A program made the position numbers and the translations under genes. Shown piece by piece: positions 26,004-33,547 of a DNA stretch of 64,000 bases; position 1 is the first letter of the stretch; each line of letters starts with the position of its first letter. The stretch is from Candidatus Melainabacteria bacterium (lineage in GTDB: Bacteria; Cyanobacteriota; Vampirovibrionia; Obscuribacterales; Obscuribacteraceae). The notes beneath the pieces were generated by a model. It saw only the letters and a program-made list of their open reading frames with translations. It was not told where the DNA came from and did no database searches. The stretch covers positions 248,532 to 312,531 of the forward strand of contig RXJR01000032.1 in the NCBI GenBank assembly GCA_003963305.1, read 5' to 3'.

Positions 26004-27590
26004 ATGTGGAGAAGACCGGTGATCTCGATTAAAACTGAGGACCGAAAAAAGAGATCCTCCTTTTTCGTGAAATGGATGAACAGCAGTCTGCGTAATCGTT
26101 TAATCGTCTACTCGATCATTCCGGCGGGATTGCAGCTGCTTTTATCAGTCTATCTGTTCTTCGAGTTCAACAGATTCGAAAAGCTGGCCGAACACGAGAC
26201 ACTTACAAAAGAACTAATAGGAAGGACCAACTGGGTGCAAACCCTTCTTTTATCAACATCTTTGTCCTGGGTCGAATATTTGGTTTCAAATGACACAAAG
26301 TATGCCGAGTCGATGCAGAACCTTCGAAAATCCGCATCCGAACAGCTCGTCGCCCTGCAAGAGGTTGTTGAACTATACAGCCGACACAATATTGGCGACG
26401 TTACTAATTTGACACAGTCTATTCGCAACTACACCGCCGTCATACTCCCCCCAACCAAAGTTGAAAACGACGAGGCTGCAAATCTATCAGACGAAGAAAA
26501 AATAGCGCTCATGAAAGAACGCTTGCTCAGTCCGTCCTTACAAACTGCAGCCCGTCAATTTCATATTGCTCGACAAAAACTTCTATCGAGTCAACGCAAC
26601 TCGTTCAAACTGAACCACATCGATGCAACTCCAGAAAATCGCACGGTTCTCAAGTATATTGTAATCGCCCTTATGGCCACGGGCATCGGCACCTCAGGAA
26701 TCTTTATACTGGCATACAGTCTCTATGTGCAAAGACGTCTGAATATCCTGAAAGAAAATACGATCCGCATAGCCCAAGGTGAGGAACTACCTGAATGCAC
26801 ATCAGGTAGCGATGAATTGGCAGCAGTTGACCGTGCTATGCACCGAATGGATTCTGAACTCAAAGAGGCGGCGAAAAGAGAGCAAGAGATAATGCAGTTG
26901 AAGCAGCATCTCATGGATATGGTAGCTCATGACCTCAGGACCCCTCTGACTAACCTGTCGGCGGTCCTTGAAATTTTGCTGGATGATGATGAAAATCCTG
27001 CATCAGAATTTCAGACTCAGATGTACCGCCGCGGGCAAAACTCCATCAAGAGAATGATGACACTTACTAATGACCTGCTTTTGCTCGACAAGGCGGATGC
27101 TGGAATGCTCCAAATTCAGCCAGAACAAACCAATCTTATGGAGATCATTCAATCTTGCATTGGTCTAGTTGAACAAATTGCGGGAGCAAGAAAGGTGAAA
27201 ATCGAGAGACAAGGCACGTGCGGACAATTAGTTGCCGACGAGAACAGACTGGAACAAGTGCTGGTAAATCTGCTCACAAACGCGATCAAGTTTTCACCAT
27301 CAGATTCCACAGTGAGCATTGCTACCGACGATCTAGGAGATCGTTACGAAATCAAAGTTTCTGACGAAGGGCGAGGCATTCCGCCTGAACAAGTTCCGTA
27401 CGTATTTGACAGGTTTCGCCAGGTGACGGCGGCAGACTCCGCCGAGGGGCGCGGAGCGGGACTGGGACTGGCAATCTGCAAGGCAATCGTCGAACTTCAT
27501 AATGGTCAGATTTCTTGTCACAGCGAAGTCGGCAAAGGCACCGTATTTAATATCATACTACCAAAGGAACCAGCTAACATTGTGTCCTGA
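26004..27590 (+). CDS. Orphan sensor histidine kinase
   Basis: 528 residues from ATG 26004. Two membrane helices (VYSIIPAGLQLLLSVYLFFEF and VIALMATGIGTSGIFILAYSLYV) enclose a ~175-residue extracytoplasmic, helix-rich domain. HAMP-type linker, HisKA with phospho-acceptor His309 (DMVAHDLRTPL), HATPase (NLLTNAIKFSP, DEGRGIPPE, GAGLGLAICKAIVELH). No regulator gene is adjacent; the nearest is at 31629. The start is uncertain: ATG 26076 (MNSSLRNRL) would free the 19-bp element at 26015-26033, which otherwise lies inside this gene. The kinase is transcribed divergently from TadE-like paralogue A. Confidence 0.9.
   Translation: MWRRPVISIKTEDRKKRSSFFVKWMNSSLRNRLIVYSIIPAGLQLLLSVYLFFEFNRFEKLAEHETLTKELIGRTNWVQTLLLSTSLSWVEYLVSNDTKYAESMQNLRKSASEQLVALQEVVELYSRHNIGDVTNLTQSIRNYTAVILPPTKVENDEAANLSDEEKIALMKERLLSPSLQTAARQFHIARQKLLSSQRNSFKLNHIDATPENRTVLKYIVIALMATGIGTSGIFILAYSLYVQRRLNILKENTIRIAQGEELPECTSGSDELAAVDRAMHRMDSELKEAAKREQEIMQLKQHLMDMVAHDLRTPLTNLSAVLEILLDDDENPASEFQTQMYRRGQNSIKRMMTLTNDLLLLDKADAGMLQIQPEQTNLMEIIQSCIGLVEQIAGARKVKIERQGTCGQLVADENRLEQVLVNLLTNAIKFSPSDSTVSIATDDLGDRYEIKVSDEGRGIPPEQVPYVFDRFRQVTAADSAEGRGAGLGLAICKAIVELHNGQISCHSEVGKGTVFNIILPKEPANIVS
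26015..26033 (-). promoter_or_regulatory. 19-bp element, copy 1 (upstream of TadE-like A)
   Basis: Plus-strand ACCGGTGATCTCGATTAAA, 87 bp before the start of the gene at 25927. Read towards the gene it is TTTAATC-N4-TCACCGGT. The same element precedes four more genes (28465, 29978, 31385, 33548). Confidence 0.7.
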
Positions 27591-27600
27591 TGTATTGAAT

Positions 27601-27634
27601 GAGGAAGCGGTATCCTTGCACGAACCGCTTCCTC
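27601..27634. terminator. Bidirectional terminator-like hairpin
   Basis: Perfect 11-bp stem GAGGAAGCGGT / ACCGCTTCCTC with a 12-base loop, between the convergent kinase (27590) and TadE-like B (27713). No long T-run. The right side (GACTTCACCTCCTGA, then TTGTGGTTTGATG) resembles the 3' flanks of two secreted TIM-barrel genes. Confidence 0.65.
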
Positions 27635-27712
27635 TAATGACTTCACCTCCTGAATTTAGTTGGTTGTGGTTTGATGGGTGGTTGGAAAAACTCTCTGCGC
27701 TGCTTTGCCGCA

Positions 27713-28375
27713 CTAATAAAGCGATGGGAAATCATTGAACCAGGGATTTTGCGGTGGTGGTGGTGTGAGAGCAGGAGCAGCTCCTTGCTTAACATGCAAG
27801 TTGTTAATTGCAGCATCGTACGGAAACTGCCAGATTGGCATCGTGTACTTAGGCTTGATAATGGGAATGTAGAGGGCTGGTCCCGTGTTCGACTCTTCAG
27901 TTGAATAAGGATAAGGACTGATGGCAATCGCAGCGCAGACGCGATTCGCTGGTAAAACAGCTGTCACCGTATCTTGCATTGTAAGAGACACCGGTAAAGC
28001 CGTACCCTCAAGCAACGGGAGCTCGATTTGCGCAGTGAGACTGACTGCATCGTTGTCATCGACTTGCACCATTTTGGTGCAAACCCTCAGATTCCGCCCC
28101 TTTAAACCCGACAAAGCACAGAGCTGCTTGAGCATTGATTCTGCTTGCTTTTGATCGGCATTATTCTCCGGCAAGTTTACTATATAGTTGGCAGTCTGAT
28201 TCATCACAAAGGACATCTTCTGCTTGTAGACACAGCCCAGTCCAGCATCGACCAGACATACAACTATAAGTATCGATACCGGAATGAGCATCATCAAATC
28301 CGCAGTGGCAAACAACACCCCCCTTGCATTTCTTCGTCGAATTCCTGCGCCTTGATTATCCTGTCTATTTTTCAT
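27713..28375 (-). CDS. TadE-like pseudopilin, paralogue B
   Basis: 220 residues, paralogue of the gene at 25265-25927 and very close to it in the helix (FATADLMMLIPVSILIVVCLVDAGLGCVYKQK) and in the C-terminal half (PANRVCAAIAISPYPYSTEESNTGP, MPIWQFPYDAAINNLHVKQG). Both keep the NQTAxYIVN arm. The Pro-rich tail (ALTPPPPQNPWFNDFPSLY) is also shared. The pair flanks the kinase gene, so one duplication event or an insertion between copies is likely. The N-terminal ~15 residues differ. Confidence 0.8.
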   Translation of the reverse strand: MKNRQDNQGAGIRRRNARGVLFATADLMMLIPVSILIVVCLVDAGLGCVYKQKMSFVMNQTANYIVNLPENNADQKQAESMLKQLCALSGLKGRNLRVCTKMVQVDDNDAVSLTAQIELPLLEGTALPVSLTMQDTVTAVLPANRVCAAIAISPYPYSTEESNTGPALYIPIIKPKYTMPIWQFPYDAAINNLHVKQGAAPALTPPPPQNPWFNDFPSLY

Positions 28376-28384
28376 ATCACTTTA

Positions 28385-28437
28385 TCCCATCAAACCAGAG
28401 TATTGTTGCCGCGGGTGCAGCCGCTTGGCTAACATGT
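28385..28437 (-). promoter_or_regulatory. Conserved 5' leader of TadE-like paralogue B
   Basis: Counterpart of the leader at 25936-25987, with the same ordered blocks and the hairpin GCGGCTGCACCCGC on the minus strand. Confidence 0.5.
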
Positions 28438-28464
28438 TTATCTTGACTTTGATTTATAAGAAAT

Positions 28465-28483
28465 ACCGGTGATTATGATTAGT
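28465..28483 (-). promoter_or_regulatory. 19-bp element, copy 2 (upstream of TadE-like B)
   Basis: Plus-strand ACCGGTGATTATGATTAGT, 89 bp before the start codon at 28375. The block TATCTTGAC lies the same distance from the element as in copy 1, so the whole upstream region was duplicated. Confidence 0.65.
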
Positions 28484-28594
28484 AATGAGCGTGAAACAAG
28501 TAGTTATTGGTGGTAGCTAAATCAAGTTCCTCAAATAATTCAGGTCCGTTGATTTATCTTCTCAATTTGGAATGCTTTCGAGAAAAAGCGCAAT

Positions 28595-28627
28595 CGGCAA
28601 GGCAATACAACCGGTACTGCCTTGCCG
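28595..28627. terminator. Strong orphan hairpin in an apparently gene-free stretch
   Basis: Perfect 10-bp inverted repeat CGGCAAGGCA / TGCCTTGCCG with a 13-base loop. Read on the minus strand it is followed by GATTGCGCTTTTTC. No protein gene that I can support ends here (28484-28769 holds none). It could end an unannotated small RNA or be a remnant of a deleted gene. Confidence 0.5.
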
Positions 28628-28769
28628 AAAATAATCACCATTATGTTTGTTTGTTATGGATGAAGAAGCGATGCAGCGTCGCTTACGCACCGCCTCTTTT
28701 TTGAATCACCTCCTGATGCCACAGTCTTGTGGTTTGATGTAGATGAATTTTCCAACTCGAACCAAGACT

Positions 28770-29909
28770 TTACTCGAGATAGGGAGTAATGGAATTTGGA
28801 TATGTCTTCACCAGACCTCCGGCTGGGTCTGTTCCGCTCACAACTTCCTTGACCATCGCCAGGTAGCCATCAGTACCATACCACCAGACATAATTTAGCT
28901 TCAGGTCTTTGGCTAAGTCATAAGTGGCTCTTACATTTGCGATCGTGTCATTGGCGAAACCACCACCACCAACTGGATGCTTCGTGTCCATATACTGCAC
29001 AGCGTAACCGATTGGGATCTTTCCAGCTGCCATCGGAGTATTAGAATATGAATGACGCTCGAGAGCCTCATCCCAAGGTCTCAAGTCAGGTCCTCCCATT
29101 CCGACCCCTTCAGCAATCGCCTTCTGAATCATTGATCGTTCCCTATCTGGAAATGAAGGACTCTGATTGATGAAATTAATAAACTGAAGCACTTGGGTGT
29201 GAGGCAAACTTGCATTGAGCGCCTTGAATCTGTCGACGATATTACTGTTATACACATCATTGTTTTTCGGCATTATATTGTTCGGAGTACCGGCAAGATC
29301 CTCAAGTGACGGAGATGCTGTCTCTGGAAGATTTACGCCTTCAAGTGCCGATACATTCGGATCCGAATTAAGTGCTGTGCCCAGTGCCGTGTACAAGCTA
29401 ACCAACCGAGCTTGTACAACTGGATCCCAGGTGACTGGCTGTCTGATGATGCGACCCTTTCTTTGTACTGCAGAGAAAGCACTGTAGAAACCTCCACCCG
29501 GCTTCGGCGACCCATTCACTAAGTAGCTTGGGCATGTCTCATAGGGATCGGGTCCAAAACCTTTGAATTGCACCTGAACGAAAAGATGTTTGTTGGCAAG
29601 CTTAGCCAGGCGCAGGTGCCTTTTGATTTTGGAGAAGTTGTAATTGTTCTTAGTTGGCTCGCAGGATCGCCACGTGTACATCACTTGAACGCCACGTAAT
29701 TTCGGCGATGCATGGAGCAGTCCATCCACCTCGGCATCGCTCGGATCCATACCGGGGCAGAAGATGTAGTTACCTGGATGCCAGCGTGCCGATTTGGATT
29801 TTCCAGCCGCCTCTGCCGAATCGAACAACGCTCCTCCGGCAAGGGAAACAAGCGAAAAAAGCACGAGCAACGGATTACGAAACTTTCGCGACGCAAAAAT
29901 TGTTTTCAT
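28770..29909 (-). CDS. Secreted TIM-barrel (glycoside-hydrolase-like) protein, paralogue 1
   Basis: 379 residues from ATG 29909, preceded by AGGAAGGA. Signal peptide to about residue 32. The mature protein starts with ARWHPGNYIFCPG and has strand/helix alternation of a clan GH-A-like barrel: RGVQVMYTWRSCEP, NYNFSKIKRHLRLAKLANKHLFVQVQFKGF, LEGVNLPETAS (the position of the acid/base Glu in such barrels), LPHTQVLQFINF, VGMGGPDLRPWD, and YVWWYGTDGYL. A second catalytic Glu is not evident, so it may bind rather than cleave sugars. Three paralogues occur at 28.8, 30.2 and 32.4 kb, all preceded by the 19-bp element. Confidence 0.75.
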   Translation of the reverse strand: MKTIFASRKFRNPLLVLFSLVSLAGGALFDSAEAAGKSKSARWHPGNYIFCPGMDPSDAEVDGLLHASPKLRGVQVMYTWRSCEPTKNNYNFSKIKRHLRLAKLANKHLFVQVQFKGFGPDPYETCPSYLVNGSPKPGGGFYSAFSAVQRKGRIIRQPVTWDPVVQARLVSLYTALGTALNSDPNVSALEGVNLPETASPSLEDLAGTPNNIMPKNNDVYNSNIVDRFKALNASLPHTQVLQFINFINQSPSFPDRERSMIQKAIAEGVGMGGPDLRPWDEALERHSYSNTPMAAGKIPIGYAVQYMDTKHPVGGGGFANDTIANVRATYDLAKDLKLNYVWWYGTDGYLAMVKEVVSGTDPAGGLVKTYPNSITPYLE

Positions 29910-29977
29910 CTCAATCCTTCCTGAGTAATAACAGTCAATCACCACACAATCCAGAGTAGATTCAAATTGTGAACTAG

Positions 29978-29996
29978 TACGGTGACTCCGATTAAT
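29978..29996 (-). promoter_or_regulatory. 19-bp element, copy 3 (upstream of TIM-barrel paralogue 1)
   Basis: Plus-strand TACGGTGACTCCGATTAAT, 68 bp before the start codon at 29909. It differs from the consensus in the second and a few central positions but keeps CGGTGA and GATTAA. Confidence 0.6.
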
Positions 29997-30091
29997 CTGA
30001 GCGCCGCACCACCAGCAATGGCTTCAACCGAAAAGCAAATGCTGCTCAGATCGACACTCAAGCTCAAATGAGTTCCTGTCTCGAGTTTTTA

Positions 30092-30138
30092 TCAAAAAAA
30101 ACTGAAGAAGCGGTGCTCCTCAGACACACCGCCTCTTC
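30092..30138 (-). terminator. Rho-independent terminator of TIM-barrel paralogue 2
   Basis: On the minus strand a 12-bp imperfect stem (GAAGAGGCGGTG / CACCGCTTCTTC) is followed by AGTTTTTTTTGA. It stands about 70 bp after the stop of the 30206-31330 gene. A degenerate version with the same flanks follows paralogue 1 at 28660-28705. Confidence 0.85.
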
Positions 30139-30205
30139 TTTGATTTCACCCCTGATATTAATCTTGTGGTTTGAATGGATGAATCTTTCCAACCAAGACC
30201 TCAGC

Positions 30206-31330
30206 TCAATTGAGATAAGGAGTAATCGAAGTTGGATATGCCTTTACCAAACCTCCAGCTGGGTCTGTTCTAACCGCAGGAGCGTCAAGGACTTCCTTAA
30301 CCATATTGAGGTAGTTGTTAGTCCCAAACCAGAAGACGTAATTAAGTCGCAGGTCCTTGGCGAGCTTATAAGTGCTCTTTACGTTCTCAATGGTGTCGTC
30401 AGCAAATGAACCGCCTCCAATGGGGTGGTGCGTATCTGGATACTGCACAGCATATCCCACCGGAACTTTCCCAACAGCCATCGGAATGTTAGCGTATGAA
30501 TGTGCTGCAAGCGAGGCATCCCATGGTCTCAAGTCTGGGCCACCAATGCCGACACCATCAGCAATTGCCTTTTGAACCATTGATGCTTCCCTGTTTGCGA
30601 AAGACGGACTCGCAGTAACCCAATTTATGAACTGCATAACTTGAGTATGAGGCAATGCTGCATTGAGTGCCTTGAATCTCTCTACAAGATTATTGTTATA
30701 GACCTCCACGCTCTTTGGCATCGCCTTGCTTACTGACTCAGTAACAGTACCACTGGCAGTTTCAGGAAGATTAACGGCCTCCAGGGCTGAGACATTAGGA
30801 TCCGACTTAAGTGCGTTGGCCATGGCGTTGAGAAAACTCAAGAGTCGAGCTTGCACCACTGGATCCCACGAGGCTGGTTGCCTGATCAGTTTCCCGTTGA
30901 ATTCGAACGCATAGAAAGCGCTATAATAGCCCCCGCCAGGTTTCGGCGATCCGTTGACTAAATAATTTGGACACACTTCATACGGGTTTGATCCAAAACC
31001 TTTAAACTGCACTTGCACGAAAAGATGTTTATTTGCAAGCTTTGCCATTCGCAGATGTCTTTTGATTTTAGAGAAGTCGTAACCGTTTTTGGTCGGCTCG
31101 CAGGATCGCCACGTGTACAACACCTGAACACCACGGAAGCGCGGCGAGGCATCAAGCATTTGCTGGACCTTTTCGTCAGTCGGATCCAATCCGGTACAAT
31201 AGATGTAGTTACCTGGGTGCCACTGAGCCGCTTTAGATTTCGCCTCTGCTGACTGAAACAGCCCTGCGCTCGCGAAAGAGAGAATTGAGAGAAGAACCAA
31301 TAGCGGAAAACAAGAATTTCTTTTGCTCAT
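30206..31330 (-). CDS. Secreted TIM-barrel (glycoside-hydrolase-like) protein, paralogue 2
   Basis: 374 residues, signal peptide (FPLLVLLSILSFASAGLFQSAEA). It is closest to paralogue 1 over its whole length: AAQWHPGNYIYCTGLDPTD, FRGVQVLYTWRSCEPTKNGYDFSKIKRHLRMAKLANKHLFVQVQFKGF, ALEAVNLPETASG, QVMQFINW, VGIGGPDLRPWD and TDPAGGLVKAYPTSITPYL. The conserved Cys pairs near the start (YIYC, RSC) are kept. It has an extra stretch (VLDAPAVR) before the last block compared with paralogue 1. ACAGGAAA is the ribosome binding site. Confidence 0.75.
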   Translation of the reverse strand: MSKRNSCFPLLVLLSILSFASAGLFQSAEAKSKAAQWHPGNYIYCTGLDPTDEKVQQMLDASPRFRGVQVLYTWRSCEPTKNGYDFSKIKRHLRMAKLANKHLFVQVQFKGFGSNPYEVCPNYLVNGSPKPGGGYYSAFYAFEFNGKLIRQPASWDPVVQARLLSFLNAMANALKSDPNVSALEAVNLPETASGTVTESVSKAMPKSVEVYNNNLVERFKALNAALPHTQVMQFINWVTASPSFANREASMVQKAIADGVGIGGPDLRPWDASLAAHSYANIPMAVGKVPVGYAVQYPDTHHPIGGGSFADDTIENVKSTYKLAKDLRLNYVFWFGTNNYLNMVKEVLDAPAVRTDPAGGLVKAYPTSITPYLN

Positions 31331-31384
31331 AATAGTATTTCCTGTCAGAATACGTCTTTATGATAGGCAGCCGGTGTGGGAAAT

Positions 31385-31403
31385 ATTGGTGAAGCTGATT
31401 AAA
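31385..31403 (-). promoter_or_regulatory. 19-bp element, copy 4 (upstream of TIM-barrel paralogue 2)
   Basis: Plus-strand ATTGGTGAAGCTGATTAAA, 54 bp before the start codon at 31330. It matches copy 5 at all but three positions. Confidence 0.65.
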
Positions 31404-31469
31404 TAGCAGTTCAGTTTTGCGTTTCACCAATCACAACTTTCGCTATAAAGATGGCTCTGTCCCATTCCT

Positions 31470-31515
31470 TTGAATTTCATTTCGCTACCACATACGGTGG
31501 CACAACGAAATTCAA
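31470..31515. repeat. Nested inverted repeat in the gap before the response regulator
   Basis: Outer arms TTGAATTTCA (31470-31479) and CGAAATTCAA (31506-31515) match at nine of ten bases. An inner arm pair CCAC / GTGG lies between them. A cruciform or RNA stem could form. It lies 114 bp before the TTG start of the regulator and may serve its promoter or the divergent TIM-barrel gene. Confidence 0.5.
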
Positions 31516-31628
31516 GGCAAGAGAAAAAAACATTCTACTGACAAGCAAATGCAGATTACCTTTTTTCAGCTACAGAAGTGCGAACTGATTAGCGTATAAT
31601 TAGTCTTCAATGCTGCGAGGAAGACCTG

Positions 31629-32312
31629 TTGCCAAAAGTATTGCTGGTCGAAGACGATCTAGACATGGCGGACAATATTGCCATCTGGTTTAAACGTCAA
31701 AATTATTTGATCGAACACGTAGCCGACGGTGGCTCCGCCATTGAAAGGTTGTTGCAGGACTCTTACGACCTTGTGATTCTTGATTTGGACTTACCTGTCA
31801 AAGACGGACTAACTGTATGCAAAGAATATCGCGACAGCGGAGGATCGACACCGATTTTGATGCTGACAGGACGCGCTGCTTCCGCACAAAAGGTCGCCGG
31901 GTTAGACACTGGAGCCGATGATTATCTGGCGAAACCATTTAGTCTTAACGAACTGCTTGCCAGAGCCAGAGCCCTAATTAGAAGAGCTAGCGGTATAGTT
32001 TCCAATCAAATTGCTCTTGGTAATTTAAAGATCGATGCACAAACCAGACAAGTATTTTTATCTGGAAAAGAAGTCAAACTTCGTCCTCGCGAATATGCTC
32101 TGCTCGAATTTTTTGCCAGACATCCCGGGGAGGTTTTTTCCAACGACACGTTACTGCAACGAGTATGGAGTATAGACTCAGACAGTTCTAACGAAGCCGT
32201 AAGGAGCTGTCTTCGCACTGTCAGACAGCATCTCGAATCAGAACCGTCGGTGGTGATTGAAACGGTGCACGGGGTTGGTTACAGACTCCGAGTTATACAA
32301 CAGGAAACTTAA
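31629..32312 (+). CDS. Orphan OmpR-family response regulator
   Basis: 227 residues, TTG start with GAGGAAG upstream. Receiver with the LLVEDDLDMADN pocket, phospho-acceptor Asp52 (LVILDLDLPVKDG), Thr in MLTG, and Lys in DYLAKPFS. Winged-helix DNA-binding domain (LRPREYALLEFFARHPGEVFSNDTLLQRVW, NEAVRSCLRTVRQHLE, VHGVGYRL). No kinase gene is adjacent; the orphan kinase at 26004 is the obvious partner candidate. The regulator sits between TIM-barrel paralogues 2 and 3, and the shared 19-bp element is a natural candidate target. Confidence 0.93.
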   Translation: MPKVLLVEDDLDMADNIAIWFKRQNYLIEHVADGGSAIERLLQDSYDLVILDLDLPVKDGLTVCKEYRDSGGSTPILMLTGRAASAQKVAGLDTGADDYLAKPFSLNELLARARALIRRASGIVSNQIALGNLKIDAQTRQVFLSGKEVKLRPREYALLEFFARHPGEVFSNDTLLQRVWSIDSDSSNEAVRSCLRTVRQHLESEPSVVIETVHGVGYRLRVIQQET

Positions 32313-32344
32313 CGGAGGAGGGAAGTTTGGCTCCCCTCCTCCGT
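32312..32344. terminator. Terminator-like hairpin between the response regulator and TIM-barrel paralogue 3
   Basis: Perfect 11-bp stem ACGGAGGAGGG / CCCTCCTCCGT with an 11-base loop, lying between the two convergent stop codons. There is no clear T-run on either strand, but the position suits a shared terminator. Confidence 0.7.
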
Positions 32345-32359
32345 CCTCCACTGCCACGA

Positions 32360-33484
32360 TCATCTGTCGAGCAACGGTCTAATCGCACTCGGGTAGGTCT
32401 TTACCAGACCACCAGCGGGATCCGTTCTGAGTGCAGGCTGGTCCAACACTTGTTTAACAAGGGGAATGTACCGATCCAGGTTGGTCCAGAACACATAGTT
32501 CAATTTGCGACCTTTAGCCAAATCAAGGGTATTCCGAACATCATTTACATCATCGGCGGCGCCACCTGGACTCATGGTGTCAGCATATTGAACGGCAAAA
32601 CCAATAGGAATCTTTCCTGCGGCAAGGGCACATTGCGAGTACACGTTTTCAACAAGATTTGACCGACGAGGATCCAAATCAGGTCCACCAAATCCAACCC
32701 CTTCGGCTATCTCCTTAGCCACCATTGCCGCATTATTTGGAAGCGCCGCCGTCGGGTGGATAGCATTGGTATATTGCATAACCTGTGTGTGCGGCAACGC
32801 AGCATTCAGAGTCTGGAAACGCTGAATTACAAAATTGTTCGCCTGATCCTTGTCCAACGGCAGCACATTGGGTTGAGCAGCGATGTCATCGGGACGAGCG
32901 CCACTAGCAGATTCAGGCATGTTAACACCTTCGAGGGCAGATGCATTGGAATCTGATCTCAATGCGTAACCCATGGCTGTTAGTAGATTTTTCAATCTGT
33001 GATTCACAGCCGGATCCCAACTCGCAGGCTGTCTGATGATTCTTCCGTTACGCACATATGCATAGAATGCACTATAGTTGCCACCACCCGGCTTAGGCGA
33101 CCCTTTGAGGTCCCTGGGACAAACTTCAAAGGGATCGGCGCTGAAGCCTTTGAACTGAATCTGGGCCCAGATGTGCTTGTTTGCAGCCTTCGCAAGCGCC
33201 ATGTGTCGCTTGATTGCACTGAAATTATAGTTTCCGAGAGATGGCTCGAGTTCATTCCAACGATAGACGATCTGCACACCACGGAAGCGTGGCGAATAGG
33301 AAAGCCAGTCGCTAACCTTGCTGTCACTTGCAGGACCAATCAAAATGTAGTGCCCTGGGTGCCATTGAGCTGTCTTAGACTTCCCCTCTGCCAATGCCGG
33401 GAACGGGACAATGGCTAGAGAAAGCAGCGCTGCCGATGAGAATGCCATCAAGCCGTTTCGAAGAGCACTAGTAAGTTTCAACAT
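32360..33484 (-). CDS. Secreted TIM-barrel (glycoside-hydrolase-like) protein, paralogue 3
   Basis: 374 residues from ATG 33484, with AGGATC just before; the frame is open up to 33598 but those residues do not resemble a signal peptide start. Signal peptide to about residue 33 (LLSLAIVPFPALA). It shares the block order of the other two: KTAQWHPGHYILIG, RGVQIVYRWNELEPSLGNYNFSAIKRHMALAKAANKHIWAQIQFKGF, ALEGVNMPESASG, HTQVMQYTNAI, VGFGGPDLDPRR, TDPAGGLVKTYPSAIRPLL. It is the most divergent; the two Cys of the N-terminal blocks are replaced (YILIG, RWNELEP). Confidence 0.75.
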   Translation of the reverse strand: MLKLTSALRNGLMAFSSAALLSLAIVPFPALAEGKSKTAQWHPGHYILIGPASDSKVSDWLSYSPRFRGVQIVYRWNELEPSLGNYNFSAIKRHMALAKAANKHIWAQIQFKGFSADPFEVCPRDLKGSPKPGGGNYSAFYAYVRNGRIIRQPASWDPAVNHRLKNLLTAMGYALRSDSNASALEGVNMPESASGARPDDIAAQPNVLPLDKDQANNFVIQRFQTLNAALPHTQVMQYTNAIHPTAALPNNAAMVAKEIAEGVGFGGPDLDPRRSNLVENVYSQCALAAGKIPIGFAVQYADTMSPGGAADDVNDVRNTLDLAKGRKLNYVFWTNLDRYIPLVKQVLDQPALRTDPAGGLVKTYPSAIRPLLDR

Positions 33485-33547
33485 TGATCCTGACCTCACA
33501 CAGTAGCCGGTTACACAAACCGATTTTGATTTACGTAACTGTGAAAC

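Noticed and set aside
28700-28720. Fragment like the 16S rRNA 3' end (ATCACCTCC)
   Set aside because: Only nine bases match, and it repeats as part of the cassette 3' flanks, so it is not an rRNA remnant.
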